NCBI RefSeq assembly: GCF_000374645.1
Contig: NZ_KB894815.1
Location: 21,911 to 85,910, forward strand
Length of the DNA: 64,000 nucleotides
Direction of reading: 5' to 3'
Source: Arhodomonas aquaeolei DSM 8974
GTDB taxonomy: Bacteria > Pseudomonadota > Gammaproteobacteria > Nitrococcales > Nitrococcaceae
Position numbers and translations under genes: made by a program. Below, piece after piece: positions 8,797 to 17,339 of the stretch (positions are counted from its first letter, which is position 1; each line of letters begins with the position of its first letter). Under the pieces are notes generated by a model that was given only the letters and a program-made list of their open reading frames with translations, was not told the DNA's origin and did no database searches.

Positions 8797-9279
8797 TCAC
8801 TCGGCGAACAGCCGGTCGTCCCACCATACCGGGGTCGGCAGGCCGTGGCCGATGCGTTCGAACTCCTCGTGGTCCGGGTTGATGACCACGTTGTGCTCCA
8901 CCCGGGCGACGAACGAGGGCACCAGCAGGACCGCGGAGCGGCGCTCGGCGGCCCAGCGCGCACCGAACCCGGCGGACACGGAGGGCTCGGGGGTGTCCCA
9001 GCCAGGCAGCGCGTCCTTGGTGACCATCTCGTAGCTCAACCCGTGGGGCAGGGTGATCTCGATGAAGTGCTGGTTCGGGGGCATTAGCCCGCCGGCATGC
9101 ACGAGCTTCTCCAGCATGGCGGTGGAGTAGTGCTCGCAGGCGTAGATCACGGGGGTGGTGGCGGTGTTCCAGCGCCCGGGGTAGCGCCGCGAGCCGGTGG
9201 CGTCGTAGATCGGGTAGTCGCCGTCCGGATCGCCGATGCGGTAGGCGCTCAGCGTCCGGTCTAGGCGCTGGACGCTCAC
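8797..9279 (-). CDS. RES-domain toxin of a type II toxin-antitoxin pair
   Basis: 160 residues. The family is named for conserved Arg, Glu and Ser: AYRIGDPDG and RRYPGRWNT near the start, STAMLEKLVHAG in the middle and VPSFVARVEHN towards the end. RES toxins fold like ADP-ribosyltransferases and deplete NAD+. The GTG start at 9279 overlaps the antitoxin stop (GTGA), giving the usual antitoxin-first order and translational coupling. The toxin appears intact. Confidence 0.9.
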   Translation of the reverse strand: MSVQRLDRTLSAYRIGDPDGDYPIYDATGSRRYPGRWNTATTPVIYACEHYSTAMLEKLVHAGGLMPPNQHFIEITLPHGLSYEMVTKDALPGWDTPEPSVSAGFGARWAAERRSAVLLVPSFVARVEHNVVINPDHEEFERIGHGLPTPVWWDDRLFAE

Positions 9280-9713
9280 GCCGCGGAGCCGTACTTGAGC
9301 CGCCCGAGGATGTGCTCAACCGCCTCGGCGCCGACGCTGCTCTCCACGGCCAGTGCCAGCGGCGTCCGGCCCTCCAGCAGCGGGTGGGGCTGGTGGAGGA
9401 AGCGCCGGGCGTGGTCCTCGTCGCGGTAGACGTCCAGCGCCATGCGCCATACGCCCGCCGTGCGTGCGAGCTTTTCGCTCTCGTAGGCGCTCAGTGGACG
9501 TTTTTCCCGCCGGCGCCGCTTGAGGGTGGCGCGGGAGACGATCATCTCCGGGAACGCCTTGTCCCCAGGGGCGATCTCCTGCGCGAGACGGTCCAGCGCC
9601 GATACCGACAGCCCGTGAACGAGCTCCTCGGACAGGCTCAGGTGGGACAGGCCGGCGGGATCGGGCAGGCCGAGCAGTTCGCCCAGCTGCTGGACCTCGG
9701 TGTGGGCGGACAT
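9276..9713 (-). CDS. Xre/MbcA/ParS-type antitoxin partner of the RES toxin
   Basis: 145 residues from an ATG at 9713 with GGAGGT seven bases upstream. The DNA-binding part contains SRATLKRRRREKRPLSAYES, and the C-terminal DUF2384 toxin-binding domain contains RFLHQPHPLLEGRTPLALA. It should neutralise the RES toxin and repress the shared promoter. A clear sigma70 promoter with an internal inverted repeat lies just upstream. Confidence 0.9.
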   Translation of the reverse strand: MSAHTEVQQLGELLGLPDPAGLSHLSLSEELVHGLSVSALDRLAQEIAPGDKAFPEMIVSRATLKRRRREKRPLSAYESEKLARTAGVWRMALDVYRDEDHARRFLHQPHPLLEGRTPLALAVESSVGAEAVEHILGRLKYGSAA

Positions 9714-9739
9714 GGCGTACCTCCGTTCATGTGATCCCG

Positions 9740-9768
9740 AATATAGGCTCACTTGGTACCTTTTCCAA
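9740..9768 (-). promoter_or_regulatory. Sigma70 promoter and probable Xre operator of the toxin-antitoxin operon
   Basis: On the minus strand TTGGAA (9763-9768) and TATATT (9740-9745) are separated by exactly 17 bases, close to consensus. An inverted repeat CTTGG (9752-9756) / CCAAG (9765-9769) overlaps the -35 element and spacer, the expected place for autorepression by the antitoxin. Confidence 0.65.
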
Positions 9769-9777
9769 GGGGCGGGG

Positions 9778-10197
9778 TCACGACGACAGGGCATCGTCCC
9801 TGGTGAGCACCCAGCAGCGGGGCTGGCGGGTCAGCCCGATATGCTCGTAGTAGCTGTCGGCGCCGGGGGCCGCGATCAGGAACACCCGGCAGCGCGGACC
9901 AAGCCCGTCGCGGGTAAGCGCCAGGAGCCGGCGGCCGATGCCACGACCCTGCCAGGCACGGTCGACCGCGAGGTCCGAGAGGTAGCAGGCGTAATGGAAG
10001 TCGGTCACCGAGCGGGCGACGCCCACGAGTCGTCCGCCGGCCCAGGCGGAGACGGTGAGGTCGGCGTTGTCGAGCATGCCGGCAATGCAGTCCGGGTCGT
10101 CCACCGGCCGTCGTTCGCCCAGGGAGGAGGCGTTGAGCAGCGCGGTGAACTGGGCAGTGGTGACCGGGGTGTCGGTGCGGTATTCCACGTCGGGCAT
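9778..10197 (-). CDS. GNAT-family N-acetyltransferase
   Basis: 139 residues from an ATG at 10197. The acetyl-CoA binding motif A reads LSDLAVDRAWQGRGIGRRLL (Q/RxxGxG/A type), with a C-terminal motif B segment including YYEHIGL. It probably acetylates a small molecule or a protein amine; the substrate is unknown. The annotated longer frame upstream lacks domain similarity. Confidence 0.85.
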   Translation of the reverse strand: MPDVEYRTDTPVTTAQFTALLNASSLGERRPVDDPDCIAGMLDNADLTVSAWAGGRLVGVARSVTDFHYACYLSDLAVDRAWQGRGIGRRLLALTRDGLGPRCRVFLIAAPGADSYYEHIGLTRQPRCWVLTRDDALSS

Positions 10198-10275
10198 CCG
10201 GGGTTCCTGCTGGTGTCCGCCGGCGGTGTGCCGGTCCGCCCCGAGTTTATGGCCGGTGATCCCCGGGCCGCCAGC

Positions 10276-10305
10276 AGGGCGGCGATGCCTCGGCACCGCC
10301 GCCCT
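10276..10305 (-). terminator. Hairpin downstream of the cyclase-family gene
   Basis: AGGGCGGCG (10276-10284) pairs perfectly with CGCCGCCCT (10297-10305) just after the stop of the minus-strand hydrolase. There is no U-tract, so termination is plausible but not certain. Confidence 0.4.
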
Positions 10306-10310
10306 CGCTC

Positions 10311-11360
10311 CTACTTGATGGCGATGGGGTTCACCGGTGCACCGGTGCCGCCCTCGACCTGCAGCGGTGCCGCGGCGAACATGAAGGTGTACTGCCCGTC
10401 CTCGGCGCTGTCGTCGGCGAGTCCTTCCAGCCAGTAGATCTCGGAGAGGACGACGCCGAGGTCGCGGATCAGCGCCCCGTGGAGCGGGATCACGACGGTG
10501 TCGCCGTCGATCTCCTGCACCACCTTCTCCACGCCCAGGTTGTCCGCGGCGATCATCGGGGTCTCCATGTCGGCGAACCACTGCACCATCTCGTGGCTAT
10601 AGCACAGGCCCGGCTCCGACATGGCGTCCCACTCGCTGTTGGTCTTCTCGTCGAAATAGCGGGCCATGGAGCCGGTGCGCACGATGACGATGTCCCGCTT
10701 GCCGATGGTGGTGCCCTGGGCCTCGGCCGTGGCCTTCAGGTCCGCCAGGGTGATGCACTCGCCGTTGTCCAGGCGGGTGTCGTCGCCGCCCATGTGGCGG
10801 CCGACGTCGAGCAGCACCGCCCGGCCCACCACGCCGCGTTTGCCGATAGCGGCGACGTCCGCGTGGCTGTGGCCGTCCACGGTGGTCTCGGCGGAGACAC
10901 CGCCGTAGATCCGCTCGCCGTACCAGGCGTGGCCCAGGGCATCGACGTGGGTGGTGCCCTGCAGATACATGAAGGCGACGTCGTCGGAGAACTTCACGCC
11001 GCCGGGCAGCGGGTCCTTCTTGCCCGCGGCGAAGGTGCTCTCGTCCTGGGACATGTAATGCATCATCGGGATGCGCCCGGGGAAGACCGGGCCGAAGTTG
11101 TGGCTCATCGGGATCTGCAGCGAGAAGATCTCGCCGCCGGAGACGGCGGCCGCGCCGTTCTTCACCTGCTCGGCGCCGAGGTAGTTGAGCGCACCGACCT
11201 GGTCGTCGTCGCCCCACTGGCCCCAGGATTTCGGGGCGTCCGCCTGCAGGCGCTCCATCGGGGTCTCGGCGAACGCGGGGGCCGTGGCCGCCAGGCCAAG
11301 CACTGCGGCGGCCGCGAGCGCCAGGGGACGCGCGGCGATGGTAATGCCGTGACTGGACAT
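10311..11360 (-). CDS. Secreted cyclase-family (kynurenine-formamidase-like) metal hydrolase
   Basis: 349 residues from an ATG at 11360 with AGGAGAG upstream. A Sec signal peptide is visible (ALAAAAVLGLAATAPAFA). The metal-binding motif of the cyclase family (PF04199) appears as QGTTHVDALGHAWYG; kynurenine formamidases have HxxTHxDxPxH here. Members hydrolyse amides or lactones such as N-formylkynurenine. A periplasmic location is unusual for kynurenine metabolism. It sits divergent from the LysR regulator and ABC importer at 11.6-17.3 kb, so it may pre-process the imported compound, which is inference from position. Confidence 0.85.
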   Translation of the reverse strand: MSSHGITIAARPLALAAAAVLGLAATAPAFAETPMERLQADAPKSWGQWGDDDQVGALNYLGAEQVKNGAAAVSGGEIFSLQIPMSHNFGPVFPGRIPMMHYMSQDESTFAAGKKDPLPGGVKFSDDVAFMYLQGTTHVDALGHAWYGERIYGGVSAETTVDGHSHADVAAIGKRGVVGRAVLLDVGRHMGGDDTRLDNGECITLADLKATAEAQGTTIGKRDIVIVRTGSMARYFDEKTNSEWDAMSEPGLCYSHEMVQWFADMETPMIAADNLGVEKVVQEIDGDTVVIPLHGALIRDLGVVLSEIYWLEGLADDSAEDGQYTFMFAAAPLQVEGGTGAPVNPIAIK

Positions 11361-11577
11361 GGTTTCTCTCCTGTAGAGTCGATAGTTGTTGTACTGCCCG
11401 CCGTTACGGCGGACGGGGTGCCGGTTCCGTCGGGGTATCCGCGGCACCTGTGCTGGAGCATAATTCAGGATTTCTATTGTGCTCGCTGATATTGATACAA
11501 AATTCCTATAGGCGGGATAGGTTATCGGCGTCGCCCGGGCGAGGGGCCGGGCAACACCGCTGTGAGGAGAGCATCCG
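11361..11577. promoter_or_regulatory. Divergent promoter region of the hydrolase and LysR genes
   Basis: 217 bases containing an AT-rich island at about 11458-11512, very different from the GC-rich surroundings. This is where the LysR protein most likely binds to control itself and the hydrolase. I could not define a convincing palindrome. Confidence 0.4.
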
Positions 11578-12525
11578 ATGGACCTGAGGCAGCTGCGCTA
11601 TTTCGTGGCGATCGTGGAGAGCGGCTCCATCAAGCGGGCCGCGATGTCGCTGTATGTCGCCCAGCCGTCGCTCAGCCAGCACGTGCGCAACCTGGAGGAG
11701 GAGCTGGGCGTGACCCTGCTCACCCGCTCCGCCCGCGGGGTCTCGCCGACGGAGGCGGGCGTGGAGCTGCTCGGCTACGCGCGCAGCATCCTCTCCCAGC
11801 TGGAGCAGGCGCGGGAGGCGCTGCGTGCGGGCAGCGTCGACCCCCACGGGAGCGTGCGCCTGGGGCTGCCCAACTCGGTGAGCCTGGTGCTCGGCGTGCC
11901 GCTGGTGGAGATGGCCCATCACGAGCTGCCCAATGTCTCCCTGCGGGTGGTCGAGAGCATGAGCGGCTATATCCTGGACTGGCTGCGCGCCGGCCAGCTC
12001 GACCTCGCCATGCTCTACGGCGTGCAGCGCTCCCCGGGTATTTCCGCCCGGCAGCTGCTCACCGAGGACCTCTACCTGGTCAGCCTCCCCGGGGCCGGCC
12101 GCGACGATGAGACGGTGGACATGCAGGAGCTCGAGCGCTTCGAGCTGATCCTGCCCGCCCGTCCCCACGGCCTGCGCGAGCTGGTGGAGAAGGCCGCCCG
12201 GGACAACGGCGTGCGGCTGTGGATCCGCACCGAGATCGACGCCCTCACCCAGATCAAGGCGCTGGTGCGCCGCGGGCTCGGACAGGCGGTGCTCTCGCAC
12301 TCCGCGGTCTACGAGGAGCTCTCCCGCGGTGAGCTGGTGGCGCGGCGCATCGTCAATCCTGCTATCGATCGCACGGTCTACGTCGCCGAGCCCTCGGACC
12401 GCCCGATCTCCCATGCCGCCCGCGCGGTGGCGGAGCTGCTCACCCACTGCGCCCGCGGGCTGGTGGAGGACGGGCGCTGGCGCGGTGAGCTCTGCGATAC
12501 CCAGGGGTATGCGGCAAAACGATAG
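11578..12525 (+). CDS. LysR-family regulator, probable regulator of the catabolic cluster
   Basis: 315 residues. The N-terminal helix-turn-helix is RQLRYFVAIVESGSIKRAAM and SLYVAQPSLSQHVRNLEEEL; the MDLRQLRYFV beginning is typical of the NAC/CysB-like branch. A C-terminal effector-binding domain follows. GAGGAG precedes the ATG. It lies between the divergent secreted hydrolase and the importer operon that starts 110 bases downstream, so its effector is probably the transported substrate or a breakdown product. Confidence 0.93.
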   Translation: MDLRQLRYFVAIVESGSIKRAAMSLYVAQPSLSQHVRNLEEELGVTLLTRSARGVSPTEAGVELLGYARSILSQLEQAREALRAGSVDPHGSVRLGLPNSVSLVLGVPLVEMAHHELPNVSLRVVESMSGYILDWLRAGQLDLAMLYGVQRSPGISARQLLTEDLYLVSLPGAGRDDETVDMQELERFELILPARPHGLRELVEKAARDNGVRLWIRTEIDALTQIKALVRRGLGQAVLSHSAVYEELSRGELVARRIVNPAIDRTVYVAEPSDRPISHAARAVAELLTHCARGLVEDGRWRGELCDTQGYAAKR

Positions 12526-12634
12526 CCGGGATCAAAAATATATAATTGAGATATTCCTCTCCTCGGCCATGCTTGTCCGGAGTCGCCGCCCCACGGGGAG
12601 CGACCAGAACGAACAACCTCGCTGGAGGAGAGAG

Positions 12635-13957
12635 ATGATGGGTACGAGCAATCCGCTGCGCCCGCTGGGGCGCGCATTCCTCGCCGGCGTCTGCGCGCTC
12701 GGCATCGGCACGGCCGGCGCCGCCGACAAGCCAGAGCAGATCGACATCGGCATTTCCGCGTTCCTCTCGGGCCCGGCCTCCGTGTTCGGTGAGCCCGCCC
12801 GTGCCGCCGCCGAGATCATGGCCGAGCGGATCAACGCCAACGGCGGGATCCACGGCGTGCCGGTCAATCTGAGCTTCATCGACGAGGGGGCGGGCAGTGC
12901 GCATCTGCTCTCCGAGTACCGTCGGCTGGTGCAGAGTGAGGACTATGACGTCATGTTCGCCTCGATCTCCAGCGGCAACTGCCTGAAGGTGGCGCCGCTC
13001 GCCGAGGACCTCGAAGTGATCAACCTGATGTGGGACTGCGGCACCCAGCGGGTGTTCGAGGAGGGCGACTACAACTACGTCTTCCGCACGCAGGCGAACG
13101 CGACCCCCGAGATGCTGGCCTCGGTGCTGTATCTGCTGAAGACCCACCCCGACTTCGAGACCATCGCCGTCGTCAACCAGGACTACGCCTGGGGCCGCGA
13201 CTCCTGGAATATTTTCCGCACCGCCCTGCAGACCCTGAAGCCGGACGTCGAGGTGGTTGCCGAGTTCTTCCCCAAGTTCGGGACCCCGGACTTCTCCACC
13301 GAGATCACGCGGCTGCTGGCGATGCGCCCGGACGTGGTGCTCTCCACCTCCTGGGGTGGCGATCTCGACAACTTCGTGCGCCAGGCCAAGCAGCGCGGGC
13401 TCGACGAGCGCTCGACGCTGGTGCTGCCCCTCGCCGAGAGCTCGCTGGAGCGCCTGGGTGAGGACATGCCCACCGGGGCGATCGTCGGTGCCCGTGGCGA
13501 TCACTACTATGCCCATCCCGGCTATGCCGACGACGAGAAGTTCAACGAGTTCGTGAGCAGCTTCCGCGAGAAGACCGGCAACGTGCCGATCTACTCCGCC
13601 TTCCACATGGTCCAGGCGTTCGACGCGCTTCAGGCCGCCTACGACCGCGCCATCGAGGCCAACGGCGGCGAGTGGCCGGACACCGAGGCCCTGGCCGATG
13701 CCTTCGAGGGTCTGAGCTTCCGCGGTGCGACCAGCGAGATCACCATCCGCCCGGCGGATCACCAGGGCCTGGAGGACCAGATGCTCGGCACCGCCAAGCA
13801 GGTCGAGGGCAAGGACATCGCCGAGCTCTGCGACATCACGGTCTTCCCTGCCGAGGCGATCACGACCCCGGCCGGCGAGGATTCCACCGAGTGGCTCAAG
13901 GGCCTGTCGGCGGACCTCCTGGACACCGACGTCACCACCTATCCGGGCTGCCACTAA
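12635..13957 (+). CDS. Periplasmic substrate-binding protein of a Liv-type ABC importer
   Basis: 440 residues with a signal peptide (FLAGVCALGIGTAGAA). The type I periplasmic-binding fold shows IDIGISAFLSGPASVFGEPA at the start, NGGIHGVPVNLSFIDEGAGS, and VVNQDYAWGRDSWN in the second lobe. Liv-type proteins bind branched amino acids, amides, urea or aromatic and short-chain acids. The strong GGAGGAGAG site favours 12635; an ATG three bases later is equally possible. A TATAAT (12541-12546) lies upstream without a good -35, as in activator-dependent promoters. It is the first gene of the importer and catabolic cluster. Confidence 0.92.
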   Translation: MMGTSNPLRPLGRAFLAGVCALGIGTAGAADKPEQIDIGISAFLSGPASVFGEPARAAAEIMAERINANGGIHGVPVNLSFIDEGAGSAHLLSEYRRLVQSEDYDVMFASISSGNCLKVAPLAEDLEVINLMWDCGTQRVFEEGDYNYVFRTQANATPEMLASVLYLLKTHPDFETIAVVNQDYAWGRDSWNIFRTALQTLKPDVEVVAEFFPKFGTPDFSTEITRLLAMRPDVVLSTSWGGDLDNFVRQAKQRGLDERSTLVLPLAESSLERLGEDMPTGAIVGARGDHYYAHPGYADDEKFNEFVSSFREKTGNVPIYSAFHMVQAFDALQAAYDRAIEANGGEWPDTEALADAFEGLSFRGATSEITIRPADHQGLEDQMLGTAKQVEGKDIAELCDITVFPAEAITTPAGEDSTEWLKGLSADLLDTDVTTYPGCH

Positions 13958-13983
13958 GCCCGGCGGATCGACGACGGCCTGAT

Positions 13984-14007
13984 CGCGGGGCGCTCCGGCG
14001 CCCCGCG
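13984..14007 (+). terminator. Stem-loop between the binding protein and permease genes
   Basis: CGCGGGGCGC (13984-13993) and GCGCCCCGCG (13998-14007) form a perfect 10-bp stem with a four-base loop and no U-tract. In ABC operons such hairpins after the binding-protein gene stabilise or partly terminate the message, so that more binding protein than membrane subunits is made. Confidence 0.55.
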
Positions 14008-14028
14008 GCCTGAAGCGGGAGGGGAACC

Positions 14029-14934
14029 GTGGACCTCATCATCTTCACGCTCGCCGTGCTCGACGGCCTGGCGTATGCCTCGCAGGTCTTCATGGTGGCG
14101 GTCGGGATGACGCTGATCTTCGGCGTGATGCGCATCCTCAACATCGCCCACGGCGGCTTCTACGCCATCGGCGCGTACCTGTCGGCGGGCATCGGCCTGG
14201 CGATCGCCTCCGCCGGGCTCAGCCCCTGGCTGCACCTGCCGGCGCTGGTCATCGGCGCGGCGATGGCCGGCGGCGTGCTCGGGCTGGTCATCGAGCGCTT
14301 CGTGCTGCGCTACATCTACGTCAAGGAGGAGGTGCTGCAGCTGCTGGTCACCTTCGCCATCTTCATGATCCTCGAGGACGTCCAGCGCCTGGTCTTCGGC
14401 GTGCAGCCCTACGCGGCGAGCAGCCTGGTCGACGCGATGGGCACCATCAACGTGCTCGGCATCCCCTACAACGCCTACCAGGTGCTGCTGCTGCCCGGTG
14501 TGGCCGTGCTCACGCTGGTAGGGCTGCGGTGGTTCCTGCATCACACCCTGCTCGGCCACCTCATCACCGCCACCGCCGAGGACCGCGAGGCGGCGACGGC
14601 CATGGGGGTGAACGCCAACCGGGTGTTCCTGCTGACCTTCACCATCGGCACCGTGCTGGCCGCCCTGGGCGGCGCTTTCGCGGCGCCGACCACGGCGGTG
14701 CAGCTCGGCATGGGCGCGGACATGATCGTGCTCTCCTTCGCGGTGGTGGTCACCGCGGGCCTGGGGCAGGTCGAGGGGGCCGCGGTCACCGCGGTGCTGA
14801 TCGGCCTGGGGCGCTCGTTCGCGATCTACCTGATGCCCGAGCTCGACGTGCTGATGCCCTACTTCATCATGATGCTCGTGCTGCTGGTCCGTCCCAACGG
14901 GCTGTTCGGCACGGTCCAGACGAGGAAGATCTGA
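14029..14934 (+). CDS. Branched-chain-type ABC permease (LivH family)
   Basis: 301 residues, GTG start with GGGAGGGG upstream. About eight membrane helices. The hallmark segment is GMTLIFGVMRILNIAHGGFYAIGAY, and the cytoplasmic coupling loop is TATAEDREAATAMGVNANRVF. It forms the translocation pore with the LivM-type partner one base downstream. Confidence 0.93.
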   Translation: MDLIIFTLAVLDGLAYASQVFMVAVGMTLIFGVMRILNIAHGGFYAIGAYLSAGIGLAIASAGLSPWLHLPALVIGAAMAGGVLGLVIERFVLRYIYVKEEVLQLLVTFAIFMILEDVQRLVFGVQPYAASSLVDAMGTINVLGIPYNAYQVLLLPGVAVLTLVGLRWFLHHTLLGHLITATAEDREAATAMGVNANRVFLLTFTIGTVLAALGGAFAAPTTAVQLGMGADMIVLSFAVVVTAGLGQVEGAAVTAVLIGLGRSFAIYLMPELDVLMPYFIMMLVLLVRPNGLFGTVQTRKI

Positions 14935-14935
14935 C

Positions 14936-15892
14936 ATGCGCGGCGGCCGGTTTCTGTTGCTCGGGGTGGTGGCGCTGATCGCGCTCATGCCCCTGTTCGC
15001 GCCCTGGAGCAAGACCTTCCTGGTGCTGGCGATCGCCAAAGGGCTCGCGGTGCTCGGCATCGTGGTGCTGCTGCGTGCCGGCCAGGTCTCCTTCGGGCAC
15101 GCCCTGTTCTTCGCGGCCAGCGCCTACGTGGCGGCCTTCGCCGCGCGGCTGCTCGGTGGCGGCGAGCTGCTCACCCTGCTGGTGATCGGCGCCCTCGGCA
15201 GCGGCGTGCTGGGCCTGCTGGTCGGGCTGTTCGTGGTGCGCTACCGCTACATCTTCTTCGGCATGCTCAACCTGGCGTTCTCCATGGTTTTCTACGCCGT
15301 GCTGGAGAAGTTCTACCACTACACCGGCGGCAGCGACGGGCTGATCCTCTCGCGTCCGAGCGTGCTCGGCATCGGCCTGGAGCGGCTGCCCTTCGAGTAC
15401 ACGCTGTTCTACGTCGCCCTGGCGACGGCGGCTGTGCTCGGCTGGCTGGTGCACCGCTACCTCAACTCGGCACCGGGCCGGGCCCTGGCGGCGATCAAGA
15501 CCAACGAGACCCGCCTGGAGTACCTGGGCATCTCGGCGCGGGGCACGCTGCTGGTGGCCTACGTGATCTCGGCGATGCTCGCCGGCGTGGGCGGCACCCT
15601 GGCGGCGGTCATGCAGGGCCTGGTGACGCCGGAGTATGCCTACTGGGTGCGCTCCGGGGAGTTCGTGTTCATCGCCATCCTCGGCGGGGCCGGCCACGTG
15701 CTGGGCGCGTTCGCCGGGGCGCTGGTCTACGAGGGCGTGCGCATGTACCTCGCCGTGCTCGCCGCGGACATGTGGCAGCTGCTGCTGGGCGTGGTCCTGC
15801 TGGTGATCGTGCTGTTCGCCTCCGAGGGGCTCGTCGGCCTGTGGCACCGGATATCCGGCCGGTTCGCGCCGGCGGGGAGGGAGGCATCATGA
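14936..15892 (+). CDS. Branched-chain-type ABC permease (LivM family)
   Basis: 318 residues, many membrane helices. LivM features include GQVSFGHALFFAASAYVAAF and the coupling loop AAIKTNETRLEYLGI. Its stop codon overlaps the ATG of the first ATPase gene (ATGA), showing a single coupled operon. Confidence 0.93.
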   Translation: MRGGRFLLLGVVALIALMPLFAPWSKTFLVLAIAKGLAVLGIVVLLRAGQVSFGHALFFAASAYVAAFAARLLGGGELLTLLVIGALGSGVLGLLVGLFVVRYRYIFFGMLNLAFSMVFYAVLEKFYHYTGGSDGLILSRPSVLGIGLERLPFEYTLFYVALATAAVLGWLVHRYLNSAPGRALAAIKTNETRLEYLGISARGTLLVAYVISAMLAGVGGTLAAVMQGLVTPEYAYWVRSGEFVFIAILGGAGHVLGAFAGALVYEGVRMYLAVLAADMWQLLLGVVLLVIVLFASEGLVGLWHRISGRFAPAGREAS

Positions 15893-16632
15893 GCCAGGCA
15901 CTCATCGAGGCCCGTGACCTGCACATCGAGTTCGGCGGGGTGAAGGCCGCCGACGGCGTGGACCTGTCGGTCCACGAGTCAGACCATCTCGCGATCATCG
16001 GCCCCAACGGGGCGGGCAAGACCACGTTCCTCAATATCTGCACCGGCTACCTGCGGCCCAAGTCCGGGACGGTGCGCTTCGACGGCACCGAGATCACCGG
16101 GCGCAGCCCGCGCTGGATCACCCGGCGCGGCATCGCCCGGGCGTTCCAGATCCCGCAGCTGTTCCTCGAGCACACGGTGATCGAGAACATGCTCATCGGC
16201 GCCGCCGCCCGGGACCGGGTGCGCTCGCTGTGGCGGCCGCTGTCCGCGTCCACAGCCCGCGACGAGATGATGGAGCTGCTCGAGCTCATGGGCGTGGCGG
16301 ACGTCGCCGCCCAGGTGGTCACCGCGCTGCCGGAGGGCCAGCGCAAGCTCATCGACATCGCCCTGGCGCTGGCGCTCAAGCCGCGGGTGCTGCTGATGGA
16401 CGAGCCCACCAGCGGGGTGAGCTCCCAGGAGAAGTTCCAGGTGATGGACACCCTGCTGCGGGTGCTCGCCCACCAGCAGGTCACGGCGGTGTTCGTCGAG
16501 CACGACATGGAGATGGTGGAGCGCTACGCCGAGCGGGTGGCGGTCTGGGACGCCGGGCGCATCCGTATCGAGGGGACGCCCGCCGAGGTGCTCGCCGACG
16601 CCGGCGTGCAACGCGACGTGATTGGGTTGTAG
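15889..16632 (+). CDS. ABC transporter ATP-binding protein (LivG family)
   Basis: 247 residues from the ATG overlapping the permease stop. Walker A is GPNGAGKTT, Walker B is VLLMDEPTSG, and the switch His is in VFVEHDMEMVERYAERV. The signature motif is LPEGQ instead of LSGGQ, a variation tolerated in the LivG family. It pairs with the next gene to form the ATPase dimer. Confidence 0.93.
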   Translation: MSQALIEARDLHIEFGGVKAADGVDLSVHESDHLAIIGPNGAGKTTFLNICTGYLRPKSGTVRFDGTEITGRSPRWITRRGIARAFQIPQLFLEHTVIENMLIGAAARDRVRSLWRPLSASTARDEMMELLELMGVADVAAQVVTALPEGQRKLIDIALALALKPRVLLMDEPTSGVSSQEKFQVMDTLLRVLAHQQVTAVFVEHDMEMVERYAERVAVWDAGRIRIEGTPAEVLADAGVQRDVIGL

Positions 16633-16634
16633 CC

Positions 16635-17339
16635 ATGCTGCGATTTGAAGGCATCAATGCGCGTATCCAGGGGGTGCCCGTCCTGCGCGACGTGGACTTC
16701 ACCCTCGAGCCCGGGGCGACCGTGGCGCTGATCGGGCGCAACGGCGCGGGCAAGACCACGACCCTGCGCACGGTCATGGGGTTCATCGCCCCGGACAGCG
16801 GCTCGCTGTATCTCGGCGATCGCTGCATCGACGACATCCCCGCCCACGCCCGGCCTGGTCTGGGGATCGGCTACGCCCCCGAGGACCGGCGGCTGTTCTC
16901 CGCGTTCAACGTGCGCGAGAACATCCTGCTGCCGGCCCGCGCCGCGCGGGTGGCACCGGAGGAGATCCGGCGCCGGCTGGACGGGGTCTACGAGATCCTC
17001 CCGGAGCTCCGGGACATGGCCGAGCGCCCCGGCGGCACGGTCAGCGGCGGCCAGGGCAAGATGGTCGCCCTCGGCCGGGCGCTGATGATCGGCACCCGGG
17101 TCGTGCTCCTCGACGAGCCCTTCCAGGGCCTCGCCCCGGCACTGGCCAACCGTTACGCGGAGGCGCTGCGCACCCTGCGCGAGCGTGACCGAGACATCAC
17201 CCTGGTGATCACCGAATCGAACCCGGCGCTGTTGCGGCAGTTCGCCGACCGGACACTCGTCATAGAGCGCGGCGAGGTGAGCGAGGGCAGCCTGGAGCGC
17301 AGCCACGCGGACGCCGCCACACAGGAGGAGATTTCATGA
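16635..17339 (+). CDS. ABC transporter ATP-binding protein (LivF family)
   Basis: 234 residues. Walker A GRNGAGKTT, signature VSGGQ, Walker B VVLLDEPFQGLAP and the LivF-typical YAPEDRRLFSAFNVRENI. The switch position after Walker B reads LVITESNPALL rather than the usual IVEQN, so the H-loop residue looks replaced. The stop overlaps the ATG of the aldehyde dehydrogenase (ATGA), linking import directly to catabolism. Confidence 0.92.
   Translation: MLRFEGINARIQGVPVLRDVDFTLEPGATVALIGRNGAGKTTTLRTVMGFIAPDSGSLYLGDRCIDDIPAHARPGLGIGYAPEDRRLFSAFNVRENILLPARAARVAPEEIRRRLDGVYEILPELRDMAERPGGTVSGGQGKMVALGRALMIGTRVVLLDEPFQGLAPALANRYAEALRTLRERDRDITLVITESNPALLRQFADRTLVIERGEVSEGSLERSHADAATQEEIS

Noticed and set aside
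11491..12557. Similar AT-rich motifs (ATTGATA then ATTCCT; ATTGAG then ATTCCT) upstream of the LysR gene and the importer operon
   Set aside because: Spacing differs by several bases and neither copy is clearly palindromic, so a shared LysR site is not supported strongly enough to list.
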